Source: Cyanobacteria bacterium SZAS-4
GTDB taxonomy: Bacteria > Cyanobacteriota > Vampirovibrionia > Obscuribacterales > Obscuribacteraceae
Length of the DNA stretch: 64,000 nucleotides
Reading direction: 5' to 3'
Assembly: GCA_018266255.1 (NCBI GenBank)
Contig: JAFEAT010000024.1
Location: 1 to 64,000 of the forward strand
Below, piece by piece: positions 8,040-16,157 of the stretch; within the stretch, counting starts at the first letter, position 1, and every line of letters starts with the position of its first letter. The notes beneath the pieces were generated by a model. That model was not told the origin of the DNA. It searched no databases and saw only the letters and a program-made list of their open reading frames with translations. The position numbers and the translations under genes were made by a program.

Positions 8040-9797
8040 GTGGCAGTCGAGAAAACAGAACCCGGAAAAGTAGAACTCGGCACTAACGTACTCAAGATCA
8101 TCCCTATAGGCGGTCTCGGCGAGATTGGCAAGAACACTCTCGCCATATGCTACGGCGACGACATCATGCTCGTCGATGCTGGTCTGGCATTTCCAAACGA
8201 AGACATGATCGGCGTCGATTTGGTGCTACCTGATATATCTTTTCTCGTCGAGAATCAAGATCGAGTCAAGGGACTGGCCGTAACTCACGGACACGAAGAT
8301 CACATCGGCGGCATCCCATTCATTCTCAAAGAAATGAGCATTCCGGTCATCTACGGACCAGCGCTAGCCATCGGTCTTCTGGAAGGAAAACTGAAAGAAG
8401 GCGGGCTCGAAAGCAAGACGGTAATGCGGAAGGTTCGACCGCGACAGAAGGTGAAAATCGGATGTTTCACCGTTCAGTTCATTCGCTGCACACATTCAAT
8501 TGCTGATTCGTTCAGTTTGATCATCGATACGCCGGTTGGAAAATTGATTCATACCGGCGACTTCAAGTTCGACTTCACACCAGTAGACGGCGAACTGTTC
8601 GACATCGCTAGCTTGACGAAAGCCGCAGAGGAAGGTGTTCTACTGTTGATGAGCGATAGTACGAACACTGAACGCGATGGTTTTACTCCATCAGAAAAAA
8701 CTGTTTGGAAAAGAATCAACGAAATTTTTTCCAGCGCACCAAAACGAATTATTGTCACCACATTCGCCAGCAACGTTCATCGCATCAGACAAGTTTTGCA
8801 AGCGGCAATGAAGTACGACCGCAAAGTATCCATTCTCGGGCGCTCCATGCTAAACCTCGCAGGCATCGCGCGAGAATTGGGCTACATGACCTTCCCCGAC
8901 GGATTGCTGATTCCAATCGATCAAATCAGCAAGCTGCCGCACAACAAAGTAGTCATTCTCACAACGGGCAGTCAGGGCGAACCACTTTCTGCACTGACCA
9001 GAATCGCGAACGACGAACACAAGCAAATCAAAATCATTCAAGGCGATACAGTCATCATTTCGGCGACTCCAATTCCAGGCAATGAACGTTCGATTTCCAA
9101 CACGATCAACGCCCTTTTCATGCGTGGTGCGGACGTAATCTACGGACGTGATGCGGGTGTTCACGTGTCAGGTCACGCATGCAGAGAAGAGCAGAAATTG
9201 ATGATCAATCTCTGCAAACCGAAATTCTTCATGCCGGTTCACGGCGAATATCGAATGTTGGTTTTACACTCCGCGCTTGCACAAGAATGTGGCGTCGAGC
9301 CCCAAAACTGTTTCGTCATGGAAAACAGTGATGTTCTGGAACTGAACAAAGACAAAGGCGTTATCAATGGAAGAATCAAAGGCGGAATCATTCTTGTCGA
9401 TTCATCCCGCGCCTATCATATCAATGAAGAGATCGTCGACGAACGGCGTCATCTGGCTGATGATGGGCTAGTAACTGTGGCGCTGACACTGGACGACGAC
9501 AGGCAAATAATTGTCGGACCAGACATCAGTTTGAAAGGCATCATCTTCCCTCGTGGGATGTCGCCAGAAGAATTTGTTGGCAAAGTACAGAGTGAAGTGC
9601 GAAATATTCTATACGTCAATCCAACCATCGATGCACTGTCGGAGGAAGAGCTTTCACACTTTATTCAAGGCGCTCTGGACGGTTTCTTCGCCGAAAAAAT
9701 GAGAGCGCGACCGCTGGTGCAAGTCATAGTTCACCAGGTCTCATCGACCGGCGCAAAAACTTCGCAGAAAGCGGCAAAGTCCATAGAAACAAAATGA
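8040..9797 (+). CDS. rnj: Ribonuclease J
   Basis: RNase J is a 5'-3' exonuclease and endonuclease for mRNA decay and rRNA maturation in Firmicutes and Cyanobacteria. The metallo-beta-lactamase motif HGHEDHIGG begins at residue 83 and the beta-CASP domain is present, with the ASNVHR segment near 241 and the late metal-binding His in SGHA and VHGEYRML near residues 381-405. Length 585 is slightly above the usual 555. The start is GTG at 8040 after CAGGAGAT. Its position directly after dapA copies the Bacillus dapA-rnjB order. mnmH follows after 12 bases. Confidence 0.95.
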   Translation: MAVEKTEPGKVELGTNVLKIIPIGGLGEIGKNTLAICYGDDIMLVDAGLAFPNEDMIGVDLVLPDISFLVENQDRVKGLAVTHGHEDHIGGIPFILKEMSIPVIYGPALAIGLLEGKLKEGGLESKTVMRKVRPRQKVKIGCFTVQFIRCTHSIADSFSLIIDTPVGKLIHTGDFKFDFTPVDGELFDIASLTKAAEEGVLLLMSDSTNTERDGFTPSEKTVWKRINEIFSSAPKRIIVTTFASNVHRIRQVLQAAMKYDRKVSILGRSMLNLAGIARELGYMTFPDGLLIPIDQISKLPHNKVVILTTGSQGEPLSALTRIANDEHKQIKIIQGDTVIISATPIPGNERSISNTINALFMRGADVIYGRDAGVHVSGHACREEQKLMINLCKPKFFMPVHGEYRMLVLHSALAQECGVEPQNCFVMENSDVLELNKDKGVINGRIKGGIILVDSSRAYHINEEIVDERRHLADDGLVTVALTLDDDRQIIVGPDISLKGIIFPRGMSPEEFVGKVQSEVRNILYVNPTIDALSEEELSHFIQGALDGFFAEKMRARPLVQVIVHQVSSTGAKTSQKAAKSIETK

Positions 9798-9809
9798 ATG
9801 GCGTGAATC

Positions 9810-10868
9810 ATGACGTGGCGTGAACTATCAGCAGAGAGATTGTTCGAGTTACGTGATCCGCTGATTATCGATGTTCGCTCTCCATGCGAGTTCAAAGCTG
9901 AGTATATTCCCGGCGCTGTCAATGTTGCGCTGCTGCAAGATGATGAACGTGCCATGGTTGGCACCACTTATGCCGTAGAGGGCGAAATGGTGGCACGTCG
10001 GCAAGCGTTGAAAATCATCTCGCCGAAAATTCCGGACCTCGTCGACAAAATTATTGAGCACAAAAAGCCAGGGCAGCACATCGTCATTCACTGCTGGCGT
10101 GGCGGTTTGCGCAGCGAAACAGTCGCTAGTTTCCTCACCGTTGTGGGCATTGATTGCTGGCGATTAACTGGTGGATTTAAAGCCTGGCGCAAGACCGTAA
10201 TAGATGATTTTGCCCGCGATCGATATCCTTTCACCGCGTTTGTTTTGCATGGACGCACCGGTTCGGGCAAATCAGATGTTTTGTGTGCTCTAGAAAAGTT
10301 AGGCGCGCAAGTGCTCAACCTAGAACAGTTGGCAAATCATCGCGGCTCCGTATTTGGTGCACTCGGGCTCGATGCGCAGCCGACCCAGAAGAACTTCGAA
10401 TCCGAGATCTGGTTTAAACTGCGAGAGTTTAAGGAAGGTCCGGTTTTCATGGAAGCTGAAAGCAAGAAAATAGGCAAACTCGCTTTACCCGAGTTTCTCT
10501 TCAATCGAATTTCGACAGGACGAAAAATTCTAGTGAGCGCTTCAATGTCATCTAGAGTGCAACGCATCGTCGACGAATACGCTGGCAAATTCAGCAGTGA
10601 AGTGAAATCAAATGCCGTGGCTGCAATGCAAAACTTGAAGGTGCGTTTGGGTTCAAAGCGAACTGACGAGATCTGCCAATTAGGTTTGAACGGCGAACTC
10701 AGCCAGGTCACTGAGATTTTGCTCTCAGAATATTACGACCCGATGTACGATGGGCACATCAAGAGAAATGCTCCGTATGAAATCGCAATTTCTGGAGACA
10801 ACGTTACAGAAGCAGCCTCTGAATTGCTGCGCTTCGCTAAGCAACCGATAGAGCGTCACGCCAGATGA
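9810..10868 (+). CDS. mnmH: tRNA 2-selenouridine/geranyl-2-thiouridine synthase
   Basis: MnmH (SelU/YbbB) converts 2-thiouridine at the wobble base of Lys, Glu and Gln tRNAs through a geranylated intermediate to 2-selenouridine using selenophosphate. The N-terminal rhodanese domain (about 5-135) has the catalytic Cys95 in HCWRGGLRS, and the C-terminal P-loop domain has GRTGSGKS at 148-155. The domain order and length (352) match the family. Selenide water dikinase (selD) is not in the window, so whether the selenation step is used is unknown. It follows rnj by 12 bases with no strong ribosome site, which suggests coupling within the same transcript. Confidence 0.93.
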   Translation: MTWRELSAERLFELRDPLIIDVRSPCEFKAEYIPGAVNVALLQDDERAMVGTTYAVEGEMVARRQALKIISPKIPDLVDKIIEHKKPGQHIVIHCWRGGLRSETVASFLTVVGIDCWRLTGGFKAWRKTVIDDFARDRYPFTAFVLHGRTGSGKSDVLCALEKLGAQVLNLEQLANHRGSVFGALGLDAQPTQKNFESEIWFKLREFKEGPVFMEAESKKIGKLALPEFLFNRISTGRKILVSASMSSRVQRIVDEYAGKFSSEVKSNAVAAMQNLKVRLGSKRTDEICQLGLNGELSQVTEILLSEYYDPMYDGHIKRNAPYEIAISGDNVTEAASELLRFAKQPIERHAR

Positions 10869-10944
10869 TAAACTTATCGTTCTCAATGTGAATGCGGATG
10901 TCACTGTCGAGTCGAAGAGAATCCGCCAATATTTGGAGCAAACA

Positions 10945-11526
10945 ATGGCCAAGATACTTCAGCTGGTAGGCGATTTTGTAGAAGATTACGAAGCGATGGT
11001 TCCTTACCAGATGCTATTGATGGTCGGCCACAGTGTGGATACCGTTTGCCCAGGCAAAAAGAGTGGCGAGAAAGTGAAAACGGCGATTCACGACTTTGAA
11101 GGCGATCAAACTTATACAGAAAAACCTGGTCATAATTTTGGTATCACTGCTGAGTTTGAAAAACTCAGGGTGAGTGACTACGACGCTCTCTTAATCTCTG
11201 GTGGCAGATCTCCTGAATACTTGCGTTTGAACCCTAAAGTTTTGGAATGCGTAAGACATTTTTTTGACGAAAATAAACCAGTCGCCGCAGTCTGTCATGC
11301 CGCTCAAATTCTTGCTGCAGCCGGTGTGTTAAAGAACCGATCGTGCATGGCCTACCCCGCTGTTTCGCCGGAAGTCACCTCTTGTGGTGGCAAATTTGTT
11401 GAGCAGAATAGGGATTTCGCAAACGCTCACGTTGATGGCAACCTGGTCAGTGCGGCTGCTTGGCCTGGCCATCCTGAATTGATAAGCAAATTTCTGCAAT
11501 TACTCGGAACCAAAATCACACTTTGA
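10945..11526 (+). CDS. DJ-1/PfpI family protein
   Basis: This 194-residue class I glutamine amidotransferase-like protein of the DJ-1/PfpI superfamily keeps the nucleophile elbow as AAVCHAAQ with Cys117, and the GG-containing loop LLISGGRSPEYL near residues 82-93. Members act as glyoxalases, chaperones or proteases; the exact activity cannot be told from sequence. I chose ATG at 10945 because GGAG lies seven bases upstream and the family begins with a short lead into the first beta-strand (AKILQLVG); an upstream ATG at 10888 has no ribosome site. An insertion with FEGDQTYTEKPGH resembles the longer PfpI-like subgroup. It is probably the last gene of the plus-strand run and converges with the respiratory operon. 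Confidence 0.88.
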   Translation: MAKILQLVGDFVEDYEAMVPYQMLLMVGHSVDTVCPGKKSGEKVKTAIHDFEGDQTYTEKPGHNFGITAEFEKLRVSDYDALLISGGRSPEYLRLNPKVLECVRHFFDENKPVAAVCHAAQILAAAGVLKNRSCMAYPAVSPEVTSCGGKFVEQNRDFANAHVDGNLVSAAAWPGHPELISKFLQLLGTKITL

Positions 11527-11546
11527 GTCTAAGCTAACCTGAAGCC

Positions 11547-12938
11547 CTACTGCACAGTGCTAGCGTTCTCTTTAACGTCTGGTTTTGCACCGACTTGTTC
11601 TGCATGGTGCCTTTCCTCCACGTTGATTGTGGATAGATATTTTGCCAGGCTTTTGAGCTCAGCGTCATTGACAGCTAAAGTTGGCATGATACCAGTGTAG
11701 TTATTAGACTTCGGATCTGTTTTGCGCAGTATCTGCAGAAAGTTTTCGATTGCTTCTTCGTCTCTAGCTCCAAGCAATTTTTTCATGCTTCGATATCCGT
11801 CAGCAGTGTGGCACGCCAAACACTGATAGCGAAAAATGAGTTCGCCACGTTCCTCCTCAGAGTTAGCGTGCTGCGCCAGTGCACTAGCCCATTTGCCCTT
11901 GTTCAAAAATCCTTGAGAAGAAATTGTTTGAACGTCATCTTTGTGTATTCCATTTGAATACAGGTAGCCGTAAATTACATACGGTTTTCTGAGCATTTCC
12001 CGCATCCACTCTGTGGTGCCAGTTACGGCTAAACCGCAGACCATGAACATAATCGCAATGCGAAACGTAAATGCTTTAGGGTTCAAGTATGGTCCGAAAT
12101 AGGCAAATAGAAGAATGGTTCCAGACAGGACCATGCTGAGGTAGAGTGCCCGTGCTAGAACCGAAAAGTTGCCTACGCCTGAGGTTTGGATGCCAGTAAA
12201 TATTGTGTCGATAGAAGCCTGTGGAATTTGAGTAAGAAACCAGACCATAAAGATCGGTCCCAAGATAAACACAGGCAGTAACCATTTCGCGCAGTATCGC
12301 ACCATGAAAGCGCGAAACCTTGGTTCTTTGATGCGGGATGATGTGACAAGGGCGTACATGCCGGCTATTGCGAGCATGATCAAGATGCGAATTCCCAGAG
12401 ATGGAAAATAAGTTGGATTGAACACCCCATCTAACCAGTAATGGTTAACCATCCACTTACCCGGTGTGAGCATGAAAGTGAGGATGCCGTTTATGATGAC
12501 GAGGGTGAAGATCGAAAAAATCATATACAAACGGGCGAGAAAAAGGTGTTCGGTTTTGGAGATGCGATCCCAGGTGTAATAGTATGCGAAAGCGGTTGCT
12601 AACTCTGCTACGAAGAACAAATACTCTTCAGCCCAGGCTAGGGTAAAGCTCTGAATCAGTGATGCCAAACCATCTGGACTGACTAAACTCACTGAAAACC
12701 AGATTCCAACTCCGGTGATGGCACCAGCGACGGTTGTGAGAAGCACGAAGAAGCGAGAGTGCTGTTTTAAAAAGTCGTATATTCGGTCATCGTTTTTTTT
12801 GTATGCGAGTTCTTCGGCGAAGGCTAGAAAAATGCCACCACCAACTGCAAAGTGTGAAATAAACACGTGAATGATCGAAATAATTCCGATTACCCAGGTT
12901 CCGCCGATGTGCGGTACCACCCACAGTGGATAGTTCAT
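11547..12938 (-). CDS. CydA-like membrane protein fused to a C-terminal cytochrome c domain
   Basis: The 463-residue protein has about nine membrane helices (residues 12-305) that resemble subunit I of bd-type quinol oxidases, then a soluble mono-haem cytochrome c domain with CLACH at 373-377. By eye, His24 in IIHVFISHF aligns with the CydA b595/d-site His19, and EMLRKPYVIYGYL near 314-326 aligns with the CydA segment usually written GRQPW-I-G. The histidine equivalent to CydA His186 appears to be absent: PTYFPS stands where the partner protein has PRYLHT. Its ATG overlaps the cytochrome b stop by four bases, so it is translationally coupled to a Rieske/cyt b pair. It probably works as an electron-transfer subunit of a quinol-oxidising complex; oxygen reduction is not shown. 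Confidence 0.8.
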   Translation of the reverse strand: MNYPLWVVPHIGGTWVIGIISIIHVFISHFAVGGGIFLAFAEELAYKKNDDRIYDFLKQHSRFFVLLTTVAGAITGVGIWFSVSLVSPDGLASLIQSFTLAWAEEYLFFVAELATAFAYYYTWDRISKTEHLFLARLYMIFSIFTLVIINGILTFMLTPGKWMVNHYWLDGVFNPTYFPSLGIRILIMLAIAGMYALVTSSRIKEPRFRAFMVRYCAKWLLPVFILGPIFMVWFLTQIPQASIDTIFTGIQTSGVGNFSVLARALYLSMVLSGTILLFAYFGPYLNPKAFTFRIAIMFMVCGLAVTGTTEWMREMLRKPYVIYGYLYSNGIHKDDVQTISSQGFLNKGKWASALAQHANSEEERGELIFRYQCLACHTADGYRSMKKLLGARDEEAIENFLQILRKTDPKSNNYTGIMPTLAVNDAELKSLAKYLSTINVEERHHAEQVGAKPDVKENASTVQ

Positions 12939-14032
12939 GATAAGACTCCCCAGATACTGAGTACAGCAAATGAAATCACAACGACGATGCCAAACCAGGT
13001 GGCTGCGCGACTGCGAGCAGTTGACGCTCCCGAATCAAATGTGGGAACTAGAACGAATCCCACGGCGACAAGCGACATCAACACCAGACCTACCAGTTCG
13101 CCCTCGATGGGCCCGACCATCGCGGGCATCATTTTGAGAAACTGAAATGGGGCGAGGAAGTACCACTCCGGTTTGATTCCTATGGGGGCTGGTGCAAATG
13201 GATCTGCTTCTGGACCAAGACTCCACGGGGAAAGCATCGTTAGTCCGAACAGCGCATTGAGGCACAGAATCCACACCAATATGTCTTTCAAGAAGAAAGT
13301 TGGAAAGAACTTTTCATAGGTTTTCTCAGCAGGCTCGAGATTTTTGAAAGAGTTAGGCTCTGAGATGTTGTGAACCTGCACCATCAGCAGATGCCCACCA
13401 AGCAGCCCGATTAGGAGAATTGGCAAGATTGCAACGTGGATGACGAAGAAACGAGAAATGGTAGCCTGAGAAACAGCGTCGCCACCACGAAGCATGTAGG
13501 CAATCAGGTTTCCTGCGAAAGGAACTTTGGATGCTACATCTAGTCCGATTTTGGTTGCGAAAAAGGATACATCATCCCAGGGAAGCAGATATCCGGTAAA
13601 GCCAAACCCCAGGCAGATGCCCATTAAAGCTAATCCTGTCCACCATGTCAATTCGCGCGGCTTCCGATACGCTTTCATAAAGTAAGTGCTGAACAAGTGC
13701 ACGAACAGAGCCAAGATCATCAAGTTGGCACCCCAACTGTGAAGTGATCTGACAAACCATCCGAAATTGATCTGAGTATTTATCTTGAGAATGCTGGCGT
13801 GTGCCGAGGTGATTTCTGGCACGTAATAAACCATTAGCAGGAGCCCCGTCACTATTTGAACACCCAGAAGCATGCCGGCTATGCCACCTAGGTAGTACCA
13901 GAGCGAATGTTTGTGAAGCGGTACTTTTTTCTTCTCAGCCAGCGCCTGTAACTCTTCTAGCGGTAGCCGCTCACGCAAGAAGGCATTCAAGCGTGCTGCA
14001 AATTTTTGAGGTGATACTGGATGTGATACCAT
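12935..14032 (-). CDS. Cytochrome b (fused b6 plus subunit IV type) of a Rieske/cyt b complex
   Basis: This is the di-haem quinol-oxidising subunit. The haem ligands are His98/His112 (13 residues between) and His199/His214 (14 between); the 14-residue spacing in the second pair is typical of b6f-type cytochromes. The Qo motif PEWY is at 288-291, in the part equivalent to subunit IV (PetD), so both halves are in one 365-residue chain. The Cys that binds haem cn in b6 (YCLGG) is replaced by Tyr47 in WYYLGG. The start is 27 bases after the Rieske stop, and the stop overlaps the next gene by four bases. The complex would pass electrons to the cytochrome c domain encoded downstream. Confidence 0.92.
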   Translation of the reverse strand: MVSHPVSPQKFAARLNAFLRERLPLEELQALAEKKKVPLHKHSLWYYLGGIAGMLLGVQIVTGLLLMVYYVPEITSAHASILKINTQINFGWFVRSLHSWGANLMILALFVHLFSTYFMKAYRKPRELTWWTGLALMGICLGFGFTGYLLPWDDVSFFATKIGLDVASKVPFAGNLIAYMLRGGDAVSQATISRFFVIHVAILPILLIGLLGGHLLMVQVHNISEPNSFKNLEPAEKTYEKFFPTFFLKDILVWILCLNALFGLTMLSPWSLGPEADPFAPAPIGIKPEWYFLAPFQFLKMMPAMVGPIEGELVGLVLMSLVAVGFVLVPTFDSGASTARSRAATWFGIVVVISFAVLSIWGVLS

Positions 14033-14059
14033 ACGAACTCCGCCTGTTTTTAGATGGAT

Positions 14060-14626
14060 TTAGACTCTCGAGACAATTACCATGTCGTTGATCACTTCTG
14101 CTTTTAGCGCAGGCAGCGGCTTTGGCGGCGGACCGGCGATATTTTTTCCAGTCGACGGATCATATTGACCGCCATGGCAGGCGCAGTAAATGTCTTGTTT
14201 GTCAGTTCTGAACTGCACTGTGCATCCGAGGTGAGTGCAGATAGCTTTGAACGCATGAAGCTGTCCATCATCTGTGTGAATAACCAGGGCTGGGAACGAT
14301 CCAAAACGAAAATTTCGACCTGTGCCTTTAGGTAATTCAGACAGTTTGCAAACTTCGAGGCTTGTCACTTTCGATTTAGTCTCTTCTGTCTGGGGTGGGT
14401 TCAAATACATGAAGATAGGTAGCAGAGTCACACCGCCCCAGCACATAGCAGTGCATGCGAATGCTGCTCGAAAGAATTGCGCGCGATCCATGCCCTCGTC
14501 CGCCTCCTGCTCTTCCATGGAGCTTGGACAGTTTGTGCATGGTTGGCAACCCGCGCACTCCTTCTTGCCCGCGGTGTTTTCTTTCTCCGTAGCGTCGATC
14601 AAATTTGTATCTTGTGATTCGCTCAT
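14060..14626 (-). CDS. Rieske [2Fe-2S] protein with an extra N-terminal cysteine cluster
   Basis: The 188-residue protein has one transmembrane helix (about residues 52-75) and a C-terminal Rieske fold with box I CTHLGC at 130-135 and box II CACHGG at 148-153, giving the cluster Cys/His ligands and the disulphide pair. Before the helix, in the predicted cytoplasmic N-terminus, lies CAGCQPCTNC (Cys24, 27, 30, 33), a CxxCxxCxxC arrangement not usual for Rieske subunits. ATG at 14626 gives a 10-base gap to the upstream gene; a TTG at 14653 would add nine residues and overlap that gene. It is the second gene of the four-gene respiratory operon. Confidence 0.92.
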   Translation of the reverse strand: MSESQDTNLIDATEKENTAGKKECAGCQPCTNCPSSMEEQEADEGMDRAQFFRAAFACTAMCWGGVTLLPIFMYLNPPQTEETKSKVTSLEVCKLSELPKGTGRNFRFGSFPALVIHTDDGQLHAFKAICTHLGCTVQFRTDKQDIYCACHGGQYDPSTGKNIAGPPPKPLPALKAEVINDMVIVSRV

Positions 14627-14636
14627 GTCGTTCGTC

Positions 14637-15830
14637 TCATGTGGAGGGTGCAATTTCGGCAGTGGTACTAGTCAAAGAAGTTGTTGTTGAATCATCGTTT
14701 GTAATAGGTTTTTTGAAAGCGCGAAGCATCAATTTACTTAGCCAGACCAGATAGGCGATCAGGGCTACGGCAGATACGAGAAAGATCGCCAGTAAGTCCC
14801 ATTGGGTCGAAACCGCCACCGAATCAGGTTTGACGTATGGGTTCAGGTAGAGCATGCGCAGTTGATGTCGATTAATGATCATAGTCAAGATCAAAATCGC
14901 ATTAGTGGTGAGAGCTGCAATGAACGCCGGTTTACTCCCTATCAACGCGGCAATGACCGAGAAGAGAATTGCCAGCAGAGTGAGCAACATCGAGGCAGCA
15001 AATATGGTTGTGATCAAGTTGTCACCGCCTAAAAAATATGCAGCGAGGTGCGGCGGCAGTGATTTCAGATACCACAGTCCCGCTGGTATCTGAAGCAGTG
15101 TTGAAGCCAGGAAGAGTCTCGATCCGGATTTTATCATCCAATCAGAAAACTTCTCGTCTCTCTTGACCATATACAGGCCGAAGCATCCAAGCGTCATGCC
15201 AGTCACCGCCAGTGATGCCAGGAATGTGTGCAAATATCGTGGCGCCAACTGCGGCTCCGCCGAGTTCATATGCATTCCTGTGGCAGCTTGCTGGTAGAGT
15301 GGTAGCCATTTTTCCGGATGCAGCATCAATGTCATATTATTGGTGAAAATGTAACCAATAGCAGCGAAGCCAATGCTCATAACAAGCAGGAGTAGAGCTG
15401 CGACTGATGCCTTCTTAGTGCTGTATTCACCCTTGAGAGTACGGTAAATTACTATGTACGAGATGTAATACGATGCCAGTAAAATTGCCAGCACGCCCAG
15501 CCACGGCGCGGCCATCAAGATCGAGGAAGTATAGAAGGCGGGTCCGTAAACAAGTTGTAGAAACAACAGCGGCACAATGCCTTGCGTAACAGCAAAAGAG
15601 ATGAACAGTGGAAGTGATACGGCTAGCGCTTTCGCTGCACGATATGAGTAGGATGTTTTGTCAGAACGTCCAAAAAAGAATAGAGCGGAGGCGACAAATC
15701 CTCCACCCAAAACTACGTTCATCGGCAAGGCGTGCAAGTAGAATCCCAGTAACAGCAACAGTTGCATGAGCCATGTTGGCAGTGGAAACGGCAATGGCTG
15801 ATAGCCGGGAATGAGGTTTGTCAGCTCCAT
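14637..15830 (-). CDS. CydA-like membrane subunit, first gene of the Rieske/cyt b operon
   Basis: This is a 397-residue protein with about ten membrane helices. It is related to the CydA-like half of the last gene of the operon: both have a His (His33 here, in FYLHALPMNVVLGGG) followed by a Gly-rich turn in the first helix. RYLHTFLASLAVTG around His201 strongly recalls the CydA helix that carries the haem b558 ligand His186. It has no cytochrome c motif. ATG at 15830 follows CAGGAG. With its partner it may form a CydA-like heterodimer attached to the Rieske/cyt b core, perhaps as haem-bearing quinone-site subunits. Whether it binds haem d or reduces oxygen is not known from sequence. Confidence 0.78.
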   Translation of the reverse strand: MELTNLIPGYQPLPFPLPTWLMQLLLLLGFYLHALPMNVVLGGGFVASALFFFGRSDKTSYSYRAAKALAVSLPLFISFAVTQGIVPLLFLQLVYGPAFYTSSILMAAPWLGVLAILLASYYISYIVIYRTLKGEYSTKKASVAALLLLVMSIGFAAIGYIFTNNMTLMLHPEKWLPLYQQAATGMHMNSAEPQLAPRYLHTFLASLAVTGMTLGCFGLYMVKRDEKFSDWMIKSGSRLFLASTLLQIPAGLWYLKSLPPHLAAYFLGGDNLITTIFAASMLLTLLAILFSVIAALIGSKPAFIAALTTNAILILTMIINRHQLRMLYLNPYVKPDSVAVSTQWDLLAIFLVSAVALIAYLVWLSKLMLRAFKKPITNDDSTTTSLTSTTAEIAPST

Positions 15831-16157
15831 GGTTAAAGGCGCTCCTGAGATGCCAACCGCGTTGGCGCGGCTAAAGTTGTGAACGGGTCTAAATTAACAA
15901 CATGGTGCTTTCGCGTCCTCAACCTTTTGGTTTTCACTACATAAATTTTGAGCATCGCTAAAAACCGCTCTGTAAGCCCATTTTGACTGAAATTCGAAAT
16001 GGCATTGGCTTGAAAATCATCCTAAAGGATGAATGTTCATTCCATCGGTCGATGGCAATGAACATTCAATCTGCAATTGTTTTCCGGTACTTAAGTGAAT
16101 GTATTTTTGATGATTTAGCGACTAAAAAGTTACGAAAATACTTTCGAGAAGGGAGCT
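15831..16157. other. Divergent intergenic region with palindromes
   Basis: This 327-base gap separates the minus-strand respiratory operon from the plus-strand desaturase, so it must contain both promoters. Its clear content is the pair of palindromes at 16017-16068. A possible -35 box TTGACT lies near 15982, but no convincing -10 stands at the right distance. Confidence 0.5.
16017..16068. promoter_or_regulatory. Two adjacent strong palindromes upstream of the desaturase
   Basis: The first is TCATCC/GGATGA (16017-16022 with 16027-16032) around TAAA. The second is a nearly perfect hairpin: a 12-base outer arm (16030-16041 with 16057-16068) continues into CCATCG/CGATGG (16042-16047 with 16050-16055), with a two-base centre and a single bulged C at 16056. 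The two palindromes overlap by three bases. They lie about 90-140 bases before the desaturase start and could be operators, a cruciform, or a folded mRNA leader. Confidence 0.55.

Noticed and set aside
10888..10944. Upstream start for the DJ-1/PfpI gene
   Set aside because: There is no ribosome site, and the added 19 residues do not resemble the family; the ATG at 10945 has GGAG.
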